Of a stretch of 64,000 bases of DNA, positions 18,103 through 27,611 are shown in pieces. The DNA comes from Deinococcus piscis (GTDB lineage: Bacteria > Deinococcota > Deinococci > Deinococcales > Deinococcaceae): contig NZ_BNAL01000009.1 in the NCBI RefSeq assembly GCF_014653275.1, forward strand, positions 13,100 to 77,099. The letters are read 5' to 3'. The position numbers and the translations under genes were made by a program. Each line of letters opens with the position of its first letter. Positions within the stretch are counted from its first letter, which is position 1. Below the pieces are notes generated by a model. It did no database searches, was not told the origin of the DNA, and worked only from the letters and a program-made list of their open reading frames with translations.

Positions 18103-18699
18103 GTGACCAGTCCATCAACGACCATGCCGCTTGAGCTGCTGCAGTCGCTGCGCAGTGAGCTGGCCCGTGCCGAGAAGAAAGAGCGGCGGGAAAAGCGTGA
18201 GGCTCAGGCCCAGGCCGCCGCCAAGGACCGGCCCAAAGCCGTGAAGCCCCAGCGGGAACGCGAACTTGAAGGCATTGACCTGAACGCCCACTCGCTGGCC
18301 CGCGCCCACGAGCGGCTGCGCGACGCCGTCCTGTTCTCGCGCTTTGAGGTGAAGCCCCACGCTGTCGGGCACGCCCGCGCCGAAGGCTTTTTGGAACACG
18401 ACATTACCGACGTACTGATGCGTGGACGGGTGCGCGCCGTGTACCCCGAGGAGCGCCGCTGGCTGGTGTGTGGTTATTTTGAAGCCTGCCGGGTACGGCT
18501 GCCGCTGCATGTGGTGGTGGAGCACCACGCAGACGGTTGGCTAGATATCGTGACGGCGTTCGTGCCCAAGAACCCGCACCACATCATCTCGCGTCAGCGC
18601 CTGGCGGTCATGCTGCGCTACGACGACGAACAGATTCGCGCCCGCACGGCAGTGGCGGGCAACCGGGTAGGGCACCGGGGCAAAGGGCGCTGGCGGTGA
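18103..18699 (+). CDS. DUF4258 domain protein
   Basis: 198 aa. Residues about 1-50 are a charged helix (ELARAEKKERREKREAQAQ). The C-terminal half has the DUF4258 pattern: H near SRFEVKPHAVGHARAEGF, then DITDVLMRGRVRAVYPEERRW, CGYFEACRVRLPLHVVVE and LDIVTAFVP. Function unknown; some DUF4258 proteins are toxin-like, but no antitoxin gene is adjacent. GTG 18103 has GGAGGTGA upstream. It lies behind a terminator-like structure and overlaps the DoxX gene by GTGA. Confidence 0.8.
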   Translation: MTSPSTTMPLELLQSLRSELARAEKKERREKREAQAQAAAKDRPKAVKPQRERELEGIDLNAHSLARAHERLRDAVLFSRFEVKPHAVGHARAEGFLEHDITDVLMRGRVRAVYPEERRWLVCGYFEACRVRLPLHVVVEHHADGWLDIVTAFVPKNPHHIISRQRLAVMLRYDDEQIRARTAVAGNRVGHRGKGRWR

Positions 18700-19214
18700 G
18701 CGCTGTCTCGTCACGCCGCACCGATACAGCGCTGCTGATGCTGCGGCTGCTGCTGGGCGCTCTGCTCACCCTGCGCGGCTACCAGCATCTGTTCGTGGTG
18801 GGCATTGAGGGCACCGCCGCCGAGTGGCGCGGGCTGGGGCTCCCCTTCCCGCTGCTGTTCGCGCCGCTGCTGTCGCTGCTGGAACTGGTCGGCGGCCCAC
18901 TGCTGATGCTGGGACTGGCTGTGCGCCCCGTCGCCACCATGAGCACCCTGGCCGTGCTGAGCGTTCTGGTGCTGACACAGGGCGAAAAGATGCTGACACA
19001 GGGCCTGAGCCGTGAACTGCTGGACCGGCTGCTGAACCCGATCATTCAGAACTGGCTGCTCTTGATAGCGGGCACGCTGACCCTGGCGCTGGCGGGAGCT
19101 GGCCGCTTCAGCATAGATGCCCAGCGGCAGCCGTCCCGTCCGGCGGGTCCAGCGGACCATCCACTGGACGCGGTGGCCGAAAGTAGGCCGGTCAAGGGGA
19201 AAAAGAAGCGCTGA
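18696..19214 (+). CDS. DoxX family membrane protein
   Basis: 172 aa, four likely membrane helices (LLMLRLLLGALLTLRGYQHLF, LPFPLLFAPLLSLLELVGGPLLMLGLAV, ATMSTLAVLSVLVLT, NWLLLIAGTLTLALAGAG). A basic tail ends VKGKKKR. The DoxX superfamily includes thiol/quinone-linked membrane proteins; the role here is unknown. GTG 18696 in the GTGA overlap with the DUF4258 stop is chosen as start. The longer open frame back to 18537 is a shadow of that gene. Confidence 0.82.
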   Translation: MSAVSSRRTDTALLMLRLLLGALLTLRGYQHLFVVGIEGTAAEWRGLGLPFPLLFAPLLSLLELVGGPLLMLGLAVRPVATMSTLAVLSVLVLTQGEKMLTQGLSRELLDRLLNPIIQNWLLLIAGTLTLALAGAGRFSIDAQRQPSRPAGPADHPLDAVAESRPVKGKKKR

Positions 19215-19265
19215 TGGTTGATAGCGGTGTGGTTGATGGCAGCGGCGTCCTTCTTCCACCAACCA

Positions 19266-19643
19266 TCACTCCTGATGCATGCCGTCCAGATAGAGCCAGC
19301 GGCCTGAGTCATCCTGCACGAAGCGGCTGTCTTCATGCATGGTGTGCTTGCGTCCATCTTCCTGGAAGCGGGCGCTGAAGCGGACGCGGTCTGCTGCCGC
19401 ACTGTGAATGGTCAGGCCCAGCCAGCGGGTGCCGCCCAGGTCCAGCGTTGCCGGGCGGGTGGACGGGTGCCAGGTCGCCCGCAGATAAGCAGCGTCTTGC
19501 AGCACGAACGCCGTGTAGCGCGAACGCATCAGCGCCTCTGGGGTTTCGGCGGGGCACTCACCGCTCAGGCGGGGGCCGCAGCAGACAGCAAAGCTGCGGC
19601 CAGAACCACAGGGACAGGGCTTGAAGGGTGGATAGGACACCAT
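19266..19643 (-). CDS. YchJ family SEC-C motif protein
   Basis: 125 aa. The N-terminal SEC-C zinc motif CPCGSGRSFAVCCG is followed by the YchJ/UPF0225 core: EALMRSRYTAFV, YLRATWHPSTRP, WLGLTIHSA, VRFSARFQ and HEDSRFVQDDSGRWLYLDG. Function unknown. ATG 19643 lies 7 nt after TAAGCT on the reverse strand, a likely leaderless start. The extension to 19751 is not conserved. Confidence 0.88.
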   Translation of the reverse strand: MVSYPPFKPCPCGSGRSFAVCCGPRLSGECPAETPEALMRSRYTAFVLQDAAYLRATWHPSTRPATLDLGGTRWLGLTIHSAAADRVRFSARFQEDGRKHTMHEDSRFVQDDSGRWLYLDGMHQE

Positions 19644-19856
19644 GCTGCCGAGCTTACGGCAATTCGGCGTAGGCAAACTGGCCCATCCTTCACCCATGCT
19701 GCCGCAGCAGCTCAAACAACACCTGCCGAGGCCATGCCGCTGCGCCCCCAAAGTCTGGCCCGGTTGGGGCTACAGCAACCCGACCAGCTGCCAGCGTAGG
19801 CTTGTATCCCGGCGGAGACCCGCCAGGGCAAAAGGTCCACGCTATGCTGTCTCCCG

Positions 19857-21302
19857 ATGTCTGACCAAGCTGCCGTCACCCGTATCGCTCCCAGTCCCAC
19901 CGGCGACCCCCATGTGGGCACCGCCTATCAGGCGCTGTTCAACTCGGTGTTTGCCCGCCAGCAGGGTGGCCGGTTCATTGTCCGGATCGAGGACACGGAC
20001 CGCAACCGCTACAACGCGGCCAGCGAGGGGCGCATTCTGGACATGCTCGACTGGCTGGGCATCGAGCCCGACGCCAGCCCCCGCCGCGAGGACGAGCGCG
20101 GGCCCTACACCCAGTCACAGCGGGCCGAGCTGCACCGGGGCTACGCCATGCAGCTGCTGGAGTCGGGCGCTGCCTACCGCGCCTTTGACACCCCGGAGGA
20201 ACTGGAAGAACGCCGCCGGGCTGCCGAAGAGCGCAAAGACTCGTATCTGGGCTATGACCGGCGTGACCGGGCCCTGACCCGCGAGGAATCGGACCGCCGC
20301 GCCGCCGCTGGCGAGGAGTTCGTGATTCGCCTCAAAGCTCCGCTGGAAGGCCAAACCGTGGTGCGTGACCGCCTGCGCGGCGAAGTGGTGTTCGACAATG
20401 CCCAGCTGGACGACAAAGTGCTGCTCAAGCGCGACGGCTTTCCCACCTACCACCTGGCGGCGATGGTGGATGACCACCTGATGGGCGTGACCCACGTGAT
20501 TCGCGCCGAGGAGTGGCTGACCTCAACCCCCATCCACAAGCTGATTCTGGAAGGGCTGGGCTGGCAGGAGCCGGAATGGATCCACACGCCCTGGCTGCTC
20601 TCAAGTGGCGGCAAGAAATATTCCAAGCGCCGGGGCGACCCCAGTGTGGAGGACTTCCGCCGCATGGGGATTTTGCCGGGAGCGCTGCTGAACTACCTGG
20701 GCATGATGGGCTGGAGCATGCCGAATGGCGAGGAAGTATTCAGCGTGGACGACATGGTGCGCGAGTTCAGCTGGGACCGCGTCAGCCTGGGCGGCTCGAC
20801 CTTTGACGTGACCAAGCTGAAGTGGCTGAACGGCAAGTACCTGCGCGAAGTCCTGAGTGCAGACGAAGTCGTAGAGCGCGTAAAGGCCTACCTGAGCGAG
20901 TTCGGCGCAGGACTGCCCACAGACGACGAGGCCTACTTTGCCGCTGTGGTCCGCTTGATGATTCCGCGCCTGGAGACGCTGGGAGACTTCAGCGAGATGA
21001 CCGGATATTTCTGGACCGACGACTACGCCACCGATGAGAAAGCCGCCAAAGCTCTGGCGCAGGCCGCCGACCTGCTCCCTGACCTGCGTGCGGCCCTGGA
21101 AGGCGTGAACGACTGGACCGCCGACAGTATCAAGCACGCCTTGCACGAGTACGCCGAAGCCCACGAGCTGAAGCTGGGCAAGGTGATGCCCCCAGTCCGC
21201 GCCGCTGTGGCGGGCACCATGCAGAGTCCGGACCTGGCCGAACTGCTGGAAGTGCTGGGGCGCGAGCGGGTACTGGCGCGGCTGGCACGGGCGGGGGGCT
21301 AA
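19857..21302 (+). CDS. gltX: glutamyl-tRNA synthetase
   Basis: Charges tRNA-Glu. The 481-aa class I synthetase has a HIGH-type PSPTGDPHVGTAYQALFN near the N-terminus, RIEDTDRNR, and a KMSKS-type GGKKYSKRRGD (KYSKR). An all-helical anticodon-binding domain completes it. ATG 19857 is 8 nt after TATGCT (19843-19848), so leaderless. Confidence 0.96.
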   Translation: MSDQAAVTRIAPSPTGDPHVGTAYQALFNSVFARQQGGRFIVRIEDTDRNRYNAASEGRILDMLDWLGIEPDASPRREDERGPYTQSQRAELHRGYAMQLLESGAAYRAFDTPEELEERRRAAEERKDSYLGYDRRDRALTREESDRRAAAGEEFVIRLKAPLEGQTVVRDRLRGEVVFDNAQLDDKVLLKRDGFPTYHLAAMVDDHLMGVTHVIRAEEWLTSTPIHKLILEGLGWQEPEWIHTPWLLSSGGKKYSKRRGDPSVEDFRRMGILPGALLNYLGMMGWSMPNGEEVFSVDDMVREFSWDRVSLGGSTFDVTKLKWLNGKYLREVLSADEVVERVKAYLSEFGAGLPTDDEAYFAAVVRLMIPRLETLGDFSEMTGYFWTDDYATDEKAAKALAQAADLLPDLRAALEGVNDWTADSIKHALHEYAEAHELKLGKVMPPVRAAVAGTMQSPDLAELLEVLGRERVLARLARAGG

Positions 21303-21375
21303 AAGCTAAAGGCAGGTGGCAGGCCAGCGGCTCCCTGCCTTCTGCTTTCTTCCTTCTGCCCTACACTGACCCTCA

Positions 21376-22371
21376 ATGCGCCCCCACCTCCAACAGATGG
21401 CCCTATCGCTGCTACCCGACCCTGCTGCGGCGTCTCGTCCCGAACTGCGCGCCTTTTATGACATGCTGCGCGACTACCCTGAGCGCGGCGGCAAGGGCCT
21501 GCGCTCGGAGCTGCTGCTGCTCTCGGCGCGGGCACATGGGCTGGCAGAGGGCAGCCCCGGGTGGGAGCGGGCACTGTGGCTGGCGGCGGCGCTGGAGCTG
21601 TTTCAGAACTGGGTGCTGATTCACGATGACATCGTGGACGATTCGGACGAGCGGCGCGGCGCACCTGCACTACACAAGCTGCATGGTGTGTCGCTCGCGC
21701 TCAACACTGGCGACGCCCTGCACGCCTATATGTGGGCGGCGGTGCAGCGGGCAGGGCTAGAAGGGGGCTTCAGGGAGTTCCTGAGCATGATTCACCGCAC
21801 CGCTGAGGGCCAGCATCTGGACGTGAGCTGGGTGGAGCACGGCGAATGGCACCTGACCCCAGACGATTATCTGGACATGGTGCGGCTCAAGACCGGCTTT
21901 TATACCATCGTGACCCCGCTGCGGCTGGGAGCGCTGGCGGCTGGGCAACCGCCGCACCCCGACTTTGAACCGGCGGGCCTGGCACTGGGCGCGGCTTTTC
22001 AGATTCGGGACGATGTGCTGAACCTGACCGGCGACCCGGCCAAATACGGCAAGGAAATCGGCGGCGACCTGCTGGAAGGCAAGCGCACGCTGGTAGTACT
22101 GCACTGGCTCCAGCACGCCCACGAAACCCGCCGCCACATCTTCTTGGACCAGATGCGCCAGTCACGGACGGACAAGGACCCGGCCATCATCTCGGACCTG
22201 CTCGGCTGGCTTCTGGAGAGCGACTCTATCGAATACGCTCAGCAGTTTGCCGGTGCCGAGGCGGCGCGGGGGCTGACGCTGCTACGCGGGGCACTGGTGC
22301 AGGCTCCAGACCAGAGCGCCGCCAGCGAACTCCTGGCCTTGATGGACACCCTGACCCGCCGCGAAGCCTGA
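21376..22371 (+). CDS. polyprenyl (trans-isoprenyl diphosphate) synthase
   Basis: Elongates allylic diphosphates with IPP, probably supplying quinone side chains or carotenoid precursors. The 331-aa product has the first Asp-rich motif HDDIVDDSDERRG. The second is QIRDDVLNLTG, in which the usual final Asp is Asn, and GGKGLRSELLLL and KTGFYT are also present. Chain length cannot be read reliably. ATG 21376 follows TACACT (21362-21367) by 8 nt (leaderless). Confidence 0.92.
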   Translation: MRPHLQQMALSLLPDPAAASRPELRAFYDMLRDYPERGGKGLRSELLLLSARAHGLAEGSPGWERALWLAAALELFQNWVLIHDDIVDDSDERRGAPALHKLHGVSLALNTGDALHAYMWAAVQRAGLEGGFREFLSMIHRTAEGQHLDVSWVEHGEWHLTPDDYLDMVRLKTGFYTIVTPLRLGALAAGQPPHPDFEPAGLALGAAFQIRDDVLNLTGDPAKYGKEIGGDLLEGKRTLVVLHWLQHAHETRRHIFLDQMRQSRTDKDPAIISDLLGWLLESDSIEYAQQFAGAEAARGLTLLRGALVQAPDQSAASELLALMDTLTRREA

Positions 22372-22414
22372 ACCCGGAGCGTCCTCAAACCCAGTGCCTT
22401 CAAACCCAGTGCCC

Positions 22415-24028
22415 TCAAAAGGGGGGCGGCAATGGCGTGCGTTCTCCGCCCTCTACCCGGCTCACTTGAAAAGCCATGGCATCTGGCCCAAAGACCGGGC
22501 TGCCACCGAGCTTGCCGAGCGCTGCGCCCGCTTTTAGCCGTTCTCCCACCTGCACTGCGGGTTCGTCCAGGCCCAGATACGCCGTGACCAGCCCTCCGCC
22601 GTGGTCCAGCAACACCACCCAGCCCAGCGAGCTGAAGGAGGTGACCGCCAAGACCACGCCTTCGCCGGAGGCGCTGGCAACCTGACCGGACCCGCCGCGA
22701 ATCACCGCCCAGGGGCTGTCTGGCGTATAGGCTTCGCTGACCCGTCCACCCTCTACGGGGAAGGTCAAAGCGTCCAGCCGTCCACGCAGGGGGGCCAGCT
22801 GCGCTTCGGTCAGCTGCACCCGCGCTTCGGCCTGGGTACGGGCTTCAGCCAGCTGCTGCGGCGTAGGCGCAGGTTCCTGCAGCGGGACAGGAGCCTGCGG
22901 CACAATCCGCACGTCGCTGCTGGCCGCCGGAGCGGATGTCGGTGCAGCAGGGGTGCGGCCCGGTGCAGGACGGGGCGAGGCCGGGGACGCGGGCGCAGCA
23001 GACCGGGGCGCAGCCGCCTGAGGCGCAGGAGGTTGAGACGCGGGAGGCTGAGGTGCCGGGCTTTGGGACGCAGAAGCTTGGGGCCCAGAAGATTGGGGCG
23101 CAGCAGATTGAGAGGCTAGGCTTTGGGAGGCTGGCCCTGGCGTGGCCTGTCCACCCGAACCCGCTCCGGCGTCCTGCGCCGCCCGCAGCCGCGCAGCGGT
23201 CTCGGCTTCGCGTTGCCGCTGGGCTTCCAGGTCGCGCTGACGCTGGGCTGCCAGCTGCGCTTGCTGCTGCGCGGCGGCGTCCAGCAGGGTGTCAATATTC
23301 TGCCCTGTTTGGGCCAGCTCAGCGCGGCCCTGCAACTCCAGCAGGCGCTGACCAGCCGCCGTGCGGCGAAGGCCCGCCAGCAAGGTCTGAGACTCAGCCT
23401 GCCGGGCAGCCAGCTCTGCCAGGGCCTGTTGCCGCTGCGCCTGCAGGGTCTTCAGTTCGGCGCGGGTCTTTTCCTGGGCGGCCAATTCGCTCTCCAGCCG
23501 CTCGGCGTCGCGGTCCAGCTCGCGGATCAGGGCCACTTGCCGCTCGCCCGCGTAGTTGGCCCAGCGCAGCCGCAGCAGCAGCTCAGGCAAGGTCTGGGCC
23601 TGGGCCAGCAGGGCCAGATATTCGCCGGTGCGCTCACGGTAGAGCGCATCCAGGTGGAGTGTGATACCGCTCCGCAGCTGCCCCACCCGCGCCTGCAACG
23701 CCAGGATGTCGCGCTCGGTCACCCCCAAGCGGGTCTCGGTCTGCCGCAGCTTGAAGTCCAGCAGCCCAGACTGGCCACGCAGCTGGTCAATCTCGGCATT
23801 CAGCCGGTCCAGCTGGTTCAGTGTGGCCTGCTCCTCACTGCTCAGCGAAGCGAGTGACCCGCGAATTTCGGCCAGCAGGGCACGCTGGCGCTCACCCACC
23901 TCCTGCTGCTGTTCCAACTGTTGCTGCAAAGGGTCGGGAACTGGCGTCCCCTGCTGCGCCAGGGCCCACAGCGGCGCAGTCAGCAAGGCCAGCACAGGCA
24001 ACCAGCGCCCGGCGGGCAAGGGCTTCAT
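22415..24028 (-). CDS. EnvC-like murein hydrolase activator with degenerate LytM domain
   Basis: 537 aa. A signal peptide (LPVLALLTAPLWALAQ) is followed by a long coiled coil of about 270 residues rich in Gln, Glu, Ala and Arg. A low-complexity Ser/Pro/Gln/Ala linker and a C-terminal M23/LytM fold (WVVLLDHGGGLVTAYLGL) complete it. Zinc-ligand positions are lost: the HxxxD region is absent, YxHL reads YLGL, and HLHFEV reads MAFQVSRV. It is therefore probably an activator, not an enzyme. ATG 24028 overlaps the ftsX stop (ATGA). The operon with ftsEX supports a division-site role. Confidence 0.88.
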   Translation of the reverse strand: MKPLPAGRWLPVLALLTAPLWALAQQGTPVPDPLQQQLEQQQEVGERQRALLAEIRGSLASLSSEEQATLNQLDRLNAEIDQLRGQSGLLDFKLRQTETRLGVTERDILALQARVGQLRSGITLHLDALYRERTGEYLALLAQAQTLPELLLRLRWANYAGERQVALIRELDRDAERLESELAAQEKTRAELKTLQAQRQQALAELAARQAESQTLLAGLRRTAAGQRLLELQGRAELAQTGQNIDTLLDAAAQQQAQLAAQRQRDLEAQRQREAETAARLRAAQDAGAGSGGQATPGPASQSLASQSAAPQSSGPQASASQSPAPQPPASQPPAPQAAAPRSAAPASPASPRPAPGRTPAAPTSAPAASSDVRIVPQAPVPLQEPAPTPQQLAEARTQAEARVQLTEAQLAPLRGRLDALTFPVEGGRVSEAYTPDSPWAVIRGGSGQVASASGEGVVLAVTSFSSLGWVVLLDHGGGLVTAYLGLDEPAVQVGERLKAGAALGKLGGSPVFGPDAMAFQVSRVEGGERTPLPPPF

Positions 24029-24902
24029 TCCAGCTCCCGCAGGTAGCGGCCCGACGCCAGCCAACCGCCCAGCAACCCCACGCCCGCACCCAGGGCGGCC
24101 AGTTGCAGCCACAAGGTCAGCAGGGGGCCGGTGCCTTGCAGCAGCGGCAACGCAGGCACCAGCTCGGCGGCGCGGGCACTCAGCAGCCCCGCCACCGGCA
24201 GCAAAATAATGCCCGCCAGCGCTGCACCGCCCAGCCCCAGCAGCAGCCCTTCAATCAGGTGCGGCCCCTGCACAAAGGAGCGCCGCGCCCCCAGCAGCCG
24301 CATCACATTGATCTCGCCCCGGCGCGCATACATGCTGACCTGCACCGCATTCAGAATGCTAAACAGCGTGCCGCCCAGCAGCAGGCCAATCAGCAGGCCG
24401 CCCGCTGCCCGCAGGGTCCGCAGGGTCCCCAGCGCCTGGTCCACGTACCCGGCCCCGAACTCCACCGATTCCACGCCCCTGAGCATCCCAGCGGCGGCAG
24501 CCACCACGCGGGTCTGGTCCACACTGGTCACCCGCAGGCGCAAGGTGGCTGGAAAAGGGTTGCCCGCCAGCTGCGCAGCCTCGGCAGTGTAGGGATAGTC
24601 GCGGGTCATTTCGGCCAGCACCTGCTCGGGGCTGAGCAGCTCAGCCTGCGCCACACCAGCCATGCCCTCAGCATGCTTGAGCAGCGCGGGGCCGTCCGCT
24701 CCCGGTTCCAGAAAAGCCGCCACTTCCACCTGCCGCTCCAAACCCGCCAGGGTGCGGTTCAGGTTTTGCCCGGCCAACAGCACAGCGCCCAGCACCAACA
24801 GGGTGAGGGTAATGGTGGTCAGGGTCGACAGCACCGCTGTGAGGTTGGCCCGCATAGACGCCAGGGCCGATTGCAGGTGCTCACTCAGGGCGTGCAGCAG
24901 GC

Positions 24903-24906
<4 letters not shown>
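24025..24906 (-). CDS. ftsX: cell division protein FtsX (permease-like)
   Basis: 293 aa, four membrane helices with one large extracytoplasmic loop after helix 1 (QVEVAAFLEPGADGP through VESVEFGAGY), typical of FtsX. SMYARRGEINVMRLLGARRSFVQGP is the conserved cytoplasmic FtsX segment. With FtsE it transmits ATP-driven changes to the EnvC-like protein. GTG 24906 overlaps the ftsE stop (GTGA), and its own stop overlaps the next ATG. Confidence 0.95.
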
Positions 24907-25619
<713 letters not shown>

Positions 25620-25741
25620 GGACCGCAGCATACCGGCCCAGGAGTCACGGCTTTCTTTCTGGTCTTTTCCGCCCGTTTCTGCTCCTCCATACCCCCAACT
25701 GTGCTTACCGCTTCCTAACCCGCTGCGCTTACACTGGGCGG

Positions 25742-27205
25742 GTGAACAGAAATCAAGTGTTACTTCTTTCGGGTGCGCTGGCCGGCACTGCGGCTGTCGG
25801 CTACGCCCAGATGACGGGCTACTCGTCCGCCGACCTGCTCCGCACTGCCTCAGGCCGCAGCTTTACGCAGGTGCTGGACCTGCTGGAGCGCAACTACCTG
25901 TACGAAGTCGACGAAGACGCCGTAATGCGCGGGGCGATTCAGGGGGCGCTGGGCGCACTGGACGACGAATTCACCTACTACGAGCCTCCCGAGGACAACG
26001 AAATTGATGCCGCCAACCTCGAAGGCCAGTTCTACGGCATCGGCGTGGTACTGGAGGGTGACCGCAGCGGCAAGGGTGTGCGGGTAGGCACTGTGTACCA
26101 GGGCGGCGCAGCATTTGGCGCGGGTGTGCAGATGGGCGACATCTTTCTGGAAGTGGACGGCAAGGATGTGCGGGCCGCCACCACCACCGAGGTGGTCAAG
26201 CTAGTCCGTGGCAAGCAGGGTATGCCGGTCACCATTACCTTTGCGCGTGGCGGCAATCCATACACCGTCACCATGAAGCGCAAGGAAGTGCCCAACGTCA
26301 GCGTAGAAACAGCTGTACTGGACGGCGGCGTGGGCTACATTGCCCTGACCAGCTTCTACAACAAGCGCGCCTCTGAGCAGTTCCAAGCGGCGGTGCAGGA
26401 AATGAAGGCGCGGGGCGTCACCCAGCTGATTCTGGACATGCGCGACAACGGCGGCGGCTTGCTGAATGCGGGCGTGGACGTGGCCGACCAGTTTATGCAG
26501 CAGGGCCCCATCGTTTCGCTGCGCCAGAAAGACGGCAAGAACCGCCTGTACGGTGAAGCCGAAGCCAGCGCGGGCGACTATCAGGGCAAGCTGGTCGTAC
26601 TGGTCAACCGCAACAGCGCCAGCGCCTCGGAAGTGGTGAGCGGAGCGCTGCAAGACGTGAAGCGGGCCACCGTCATCGGTGAAAAGACCTTCGGCAAGGG
26701 GGTCGCTCAGCTGCCCTTCGACACTCCTGATGGTGGCCGGGTGGCGATTGTCAACAGCGAGTGGGTGACTCCGAATGGCCGCCGCATCAACAAAGAAGGC
26801 ATCCTGCCCGACATTCTGGTCAAGGACACCCGCTTCCCGGTGCCGCTGAACTTCGCTGGCAGTGGCGTCAAGCCCGGCACCGAGCTGACCCTGCTGGTGG
26901 ACGGCCAGGAAGTCAAGGCCAAAGCCGCCGACGACGGTGTCTTCAAATATGTCGGGGAGTTCGCCCACCGCGAGCGCAGCGCCGTGCAGGGCCAGGCCAC
27001 GGTGGACCTCCAGGCCGACCAGCAGCTGCGCGCCGCCCTGGAGTACCTGCGTACCGGCAGCGTCAGCAAAGACCTTCAGATGACCGCCGAAGAAGCCAAG
27101 AAGCAGCAGGAAAAGCAGGCAGACGGCGAGGAAACGCCCGAGCTGCCCCAGGCGGCCCCCACACCCACGCCCCCTGCGGTGACCCCAGCTCCCGCTCAGC
27201 CCTGA
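25742..27205 (+). CDS. ctpA: carboxy-terminal processing protease (S41 family)
   Basis: 487 aa secreted or envelope-anchored serine protease. It has an N-terminal signal/anchor (LLLSGALAGTAAVGYAQ) and a PDZ domain (about 100-190; FYGIGVVLEGD, GVQMGDIFLEVDG). The S41 core has catalytic Ser in NRNSASASEV and Lys in GEKTFGKGVAQLP. The tail is rich in Pro, Thr and Ala. GTG 25742 follows TACACT (25730-25735) by 6 nt (leaderless). Divergent from ftsE and followed by a strong terminator. Confidence 0.95.
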   Translation: MNRNQVLLLSGALAGTAAVGYAQMTGYSSADLLRTASGRSFTQVLDLLERNYLYEVDEDAVMRGAIQGALGALDDEFTYYEPPEDNEIDAANLEGQFYGIGVVLEGDRSGKGVRVGTVYQGGAAFGAGVQMGDIFLEVDGKDVRAATTTEVVKLVRGKQGMPVTITFARGGNPYTVTMKRKEVPNVSVETAVLDGGVGYIALTSFYNKRASEQFQAAVQEMKARGVTQLILDMRDNGGGLLNAGVDVADQFMQQGPIVSLRQKDGKNRLYGEAEASAGDYQGKLVVLVNRNSASASEVVSGALQDVKRATVIGEKTFGKGVAQLPFDTPDGGRVAIVNSEWVTPNGRRINKEGILPDILVKDTRFPVPLNFAGSGVKPGTELTLLVDGQEVKAKAADDGVFKYVGEFAHRERSAVQGQATVDLQADQQLRAALEYLRTGSVSKDLQMTAEEAKKQQEKQADGEETPELPQAAPTPTPPAVTPAPAQP

Positions 27206-27230
27206 GCCAGAAACCCCAGCTCCAAAGAGA

Positions 27231-27269
27231 AGCTCCCGCGCCTGAGCAAAGGTCGCGGGGGCTCTTTTT
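27231..27269 (+). terminator. intrinsic terminator of ctpA
   Basis: A 10-bp stem AGCTCCCGCG / CGCGGGGGCT with one wobble pair is followed by CTTTTT. Confidence 0.85.
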
Positions 27270-27328
27270 CGATTCTGGGCTTGATGTCTAAGGCGGCCAA
27301 AGGGCCGCTGCACGGGGAGAACAACAAA

Positions 27329-27358
27329 TTGACAGCGGGGCAAACATTCCCGCATAGT
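27329..27358 (+). promoter_or_regulatory. promoter of the dicarboxylate symporter gene
   Basis: A consensus -35 TTGACA (27329-27334), 18-bp spacer and CATAGT (27353-27358) as -10. It implies a 5' leader of about 245 nt before ATG 27612, unusual among the many leaderless genes here. The leader has no annotated gene. I see no confident riboswitch fold in it. Confidence 0.6.
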
Positions 27359-27611
27359 AACTCTACTTTCTGTATATCCTTGCATCCCTGACGGAAATGT
27401 CACTGCACCGGAACCTACACGGAAGCCCACCCATAGAAAAGCTCTGCGCCGCTGCCTTTTTGGCGTGCCTTCGGAGGTGACCGCTGGCCCCGATCAGCGC
27501 CTCCACCATGCCTGGCGCTGCCCAGTGTCCCTGGAACACACAGCCCCGGCCCACGGCAGCCAGGACTTTATCTCTACCATTTCCACCACCATTTGTTCCA
27601 AGGAGACTTTT

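Noticed and set aside
22384..22412. Short direct repeat (TCAAACCCAGTGCC twice) after the polyprenyl synthase gene
   Set aside because: Two imperfect copies in a 43-bp convergent gap; more likely slippage than a functional array or CRISPR.
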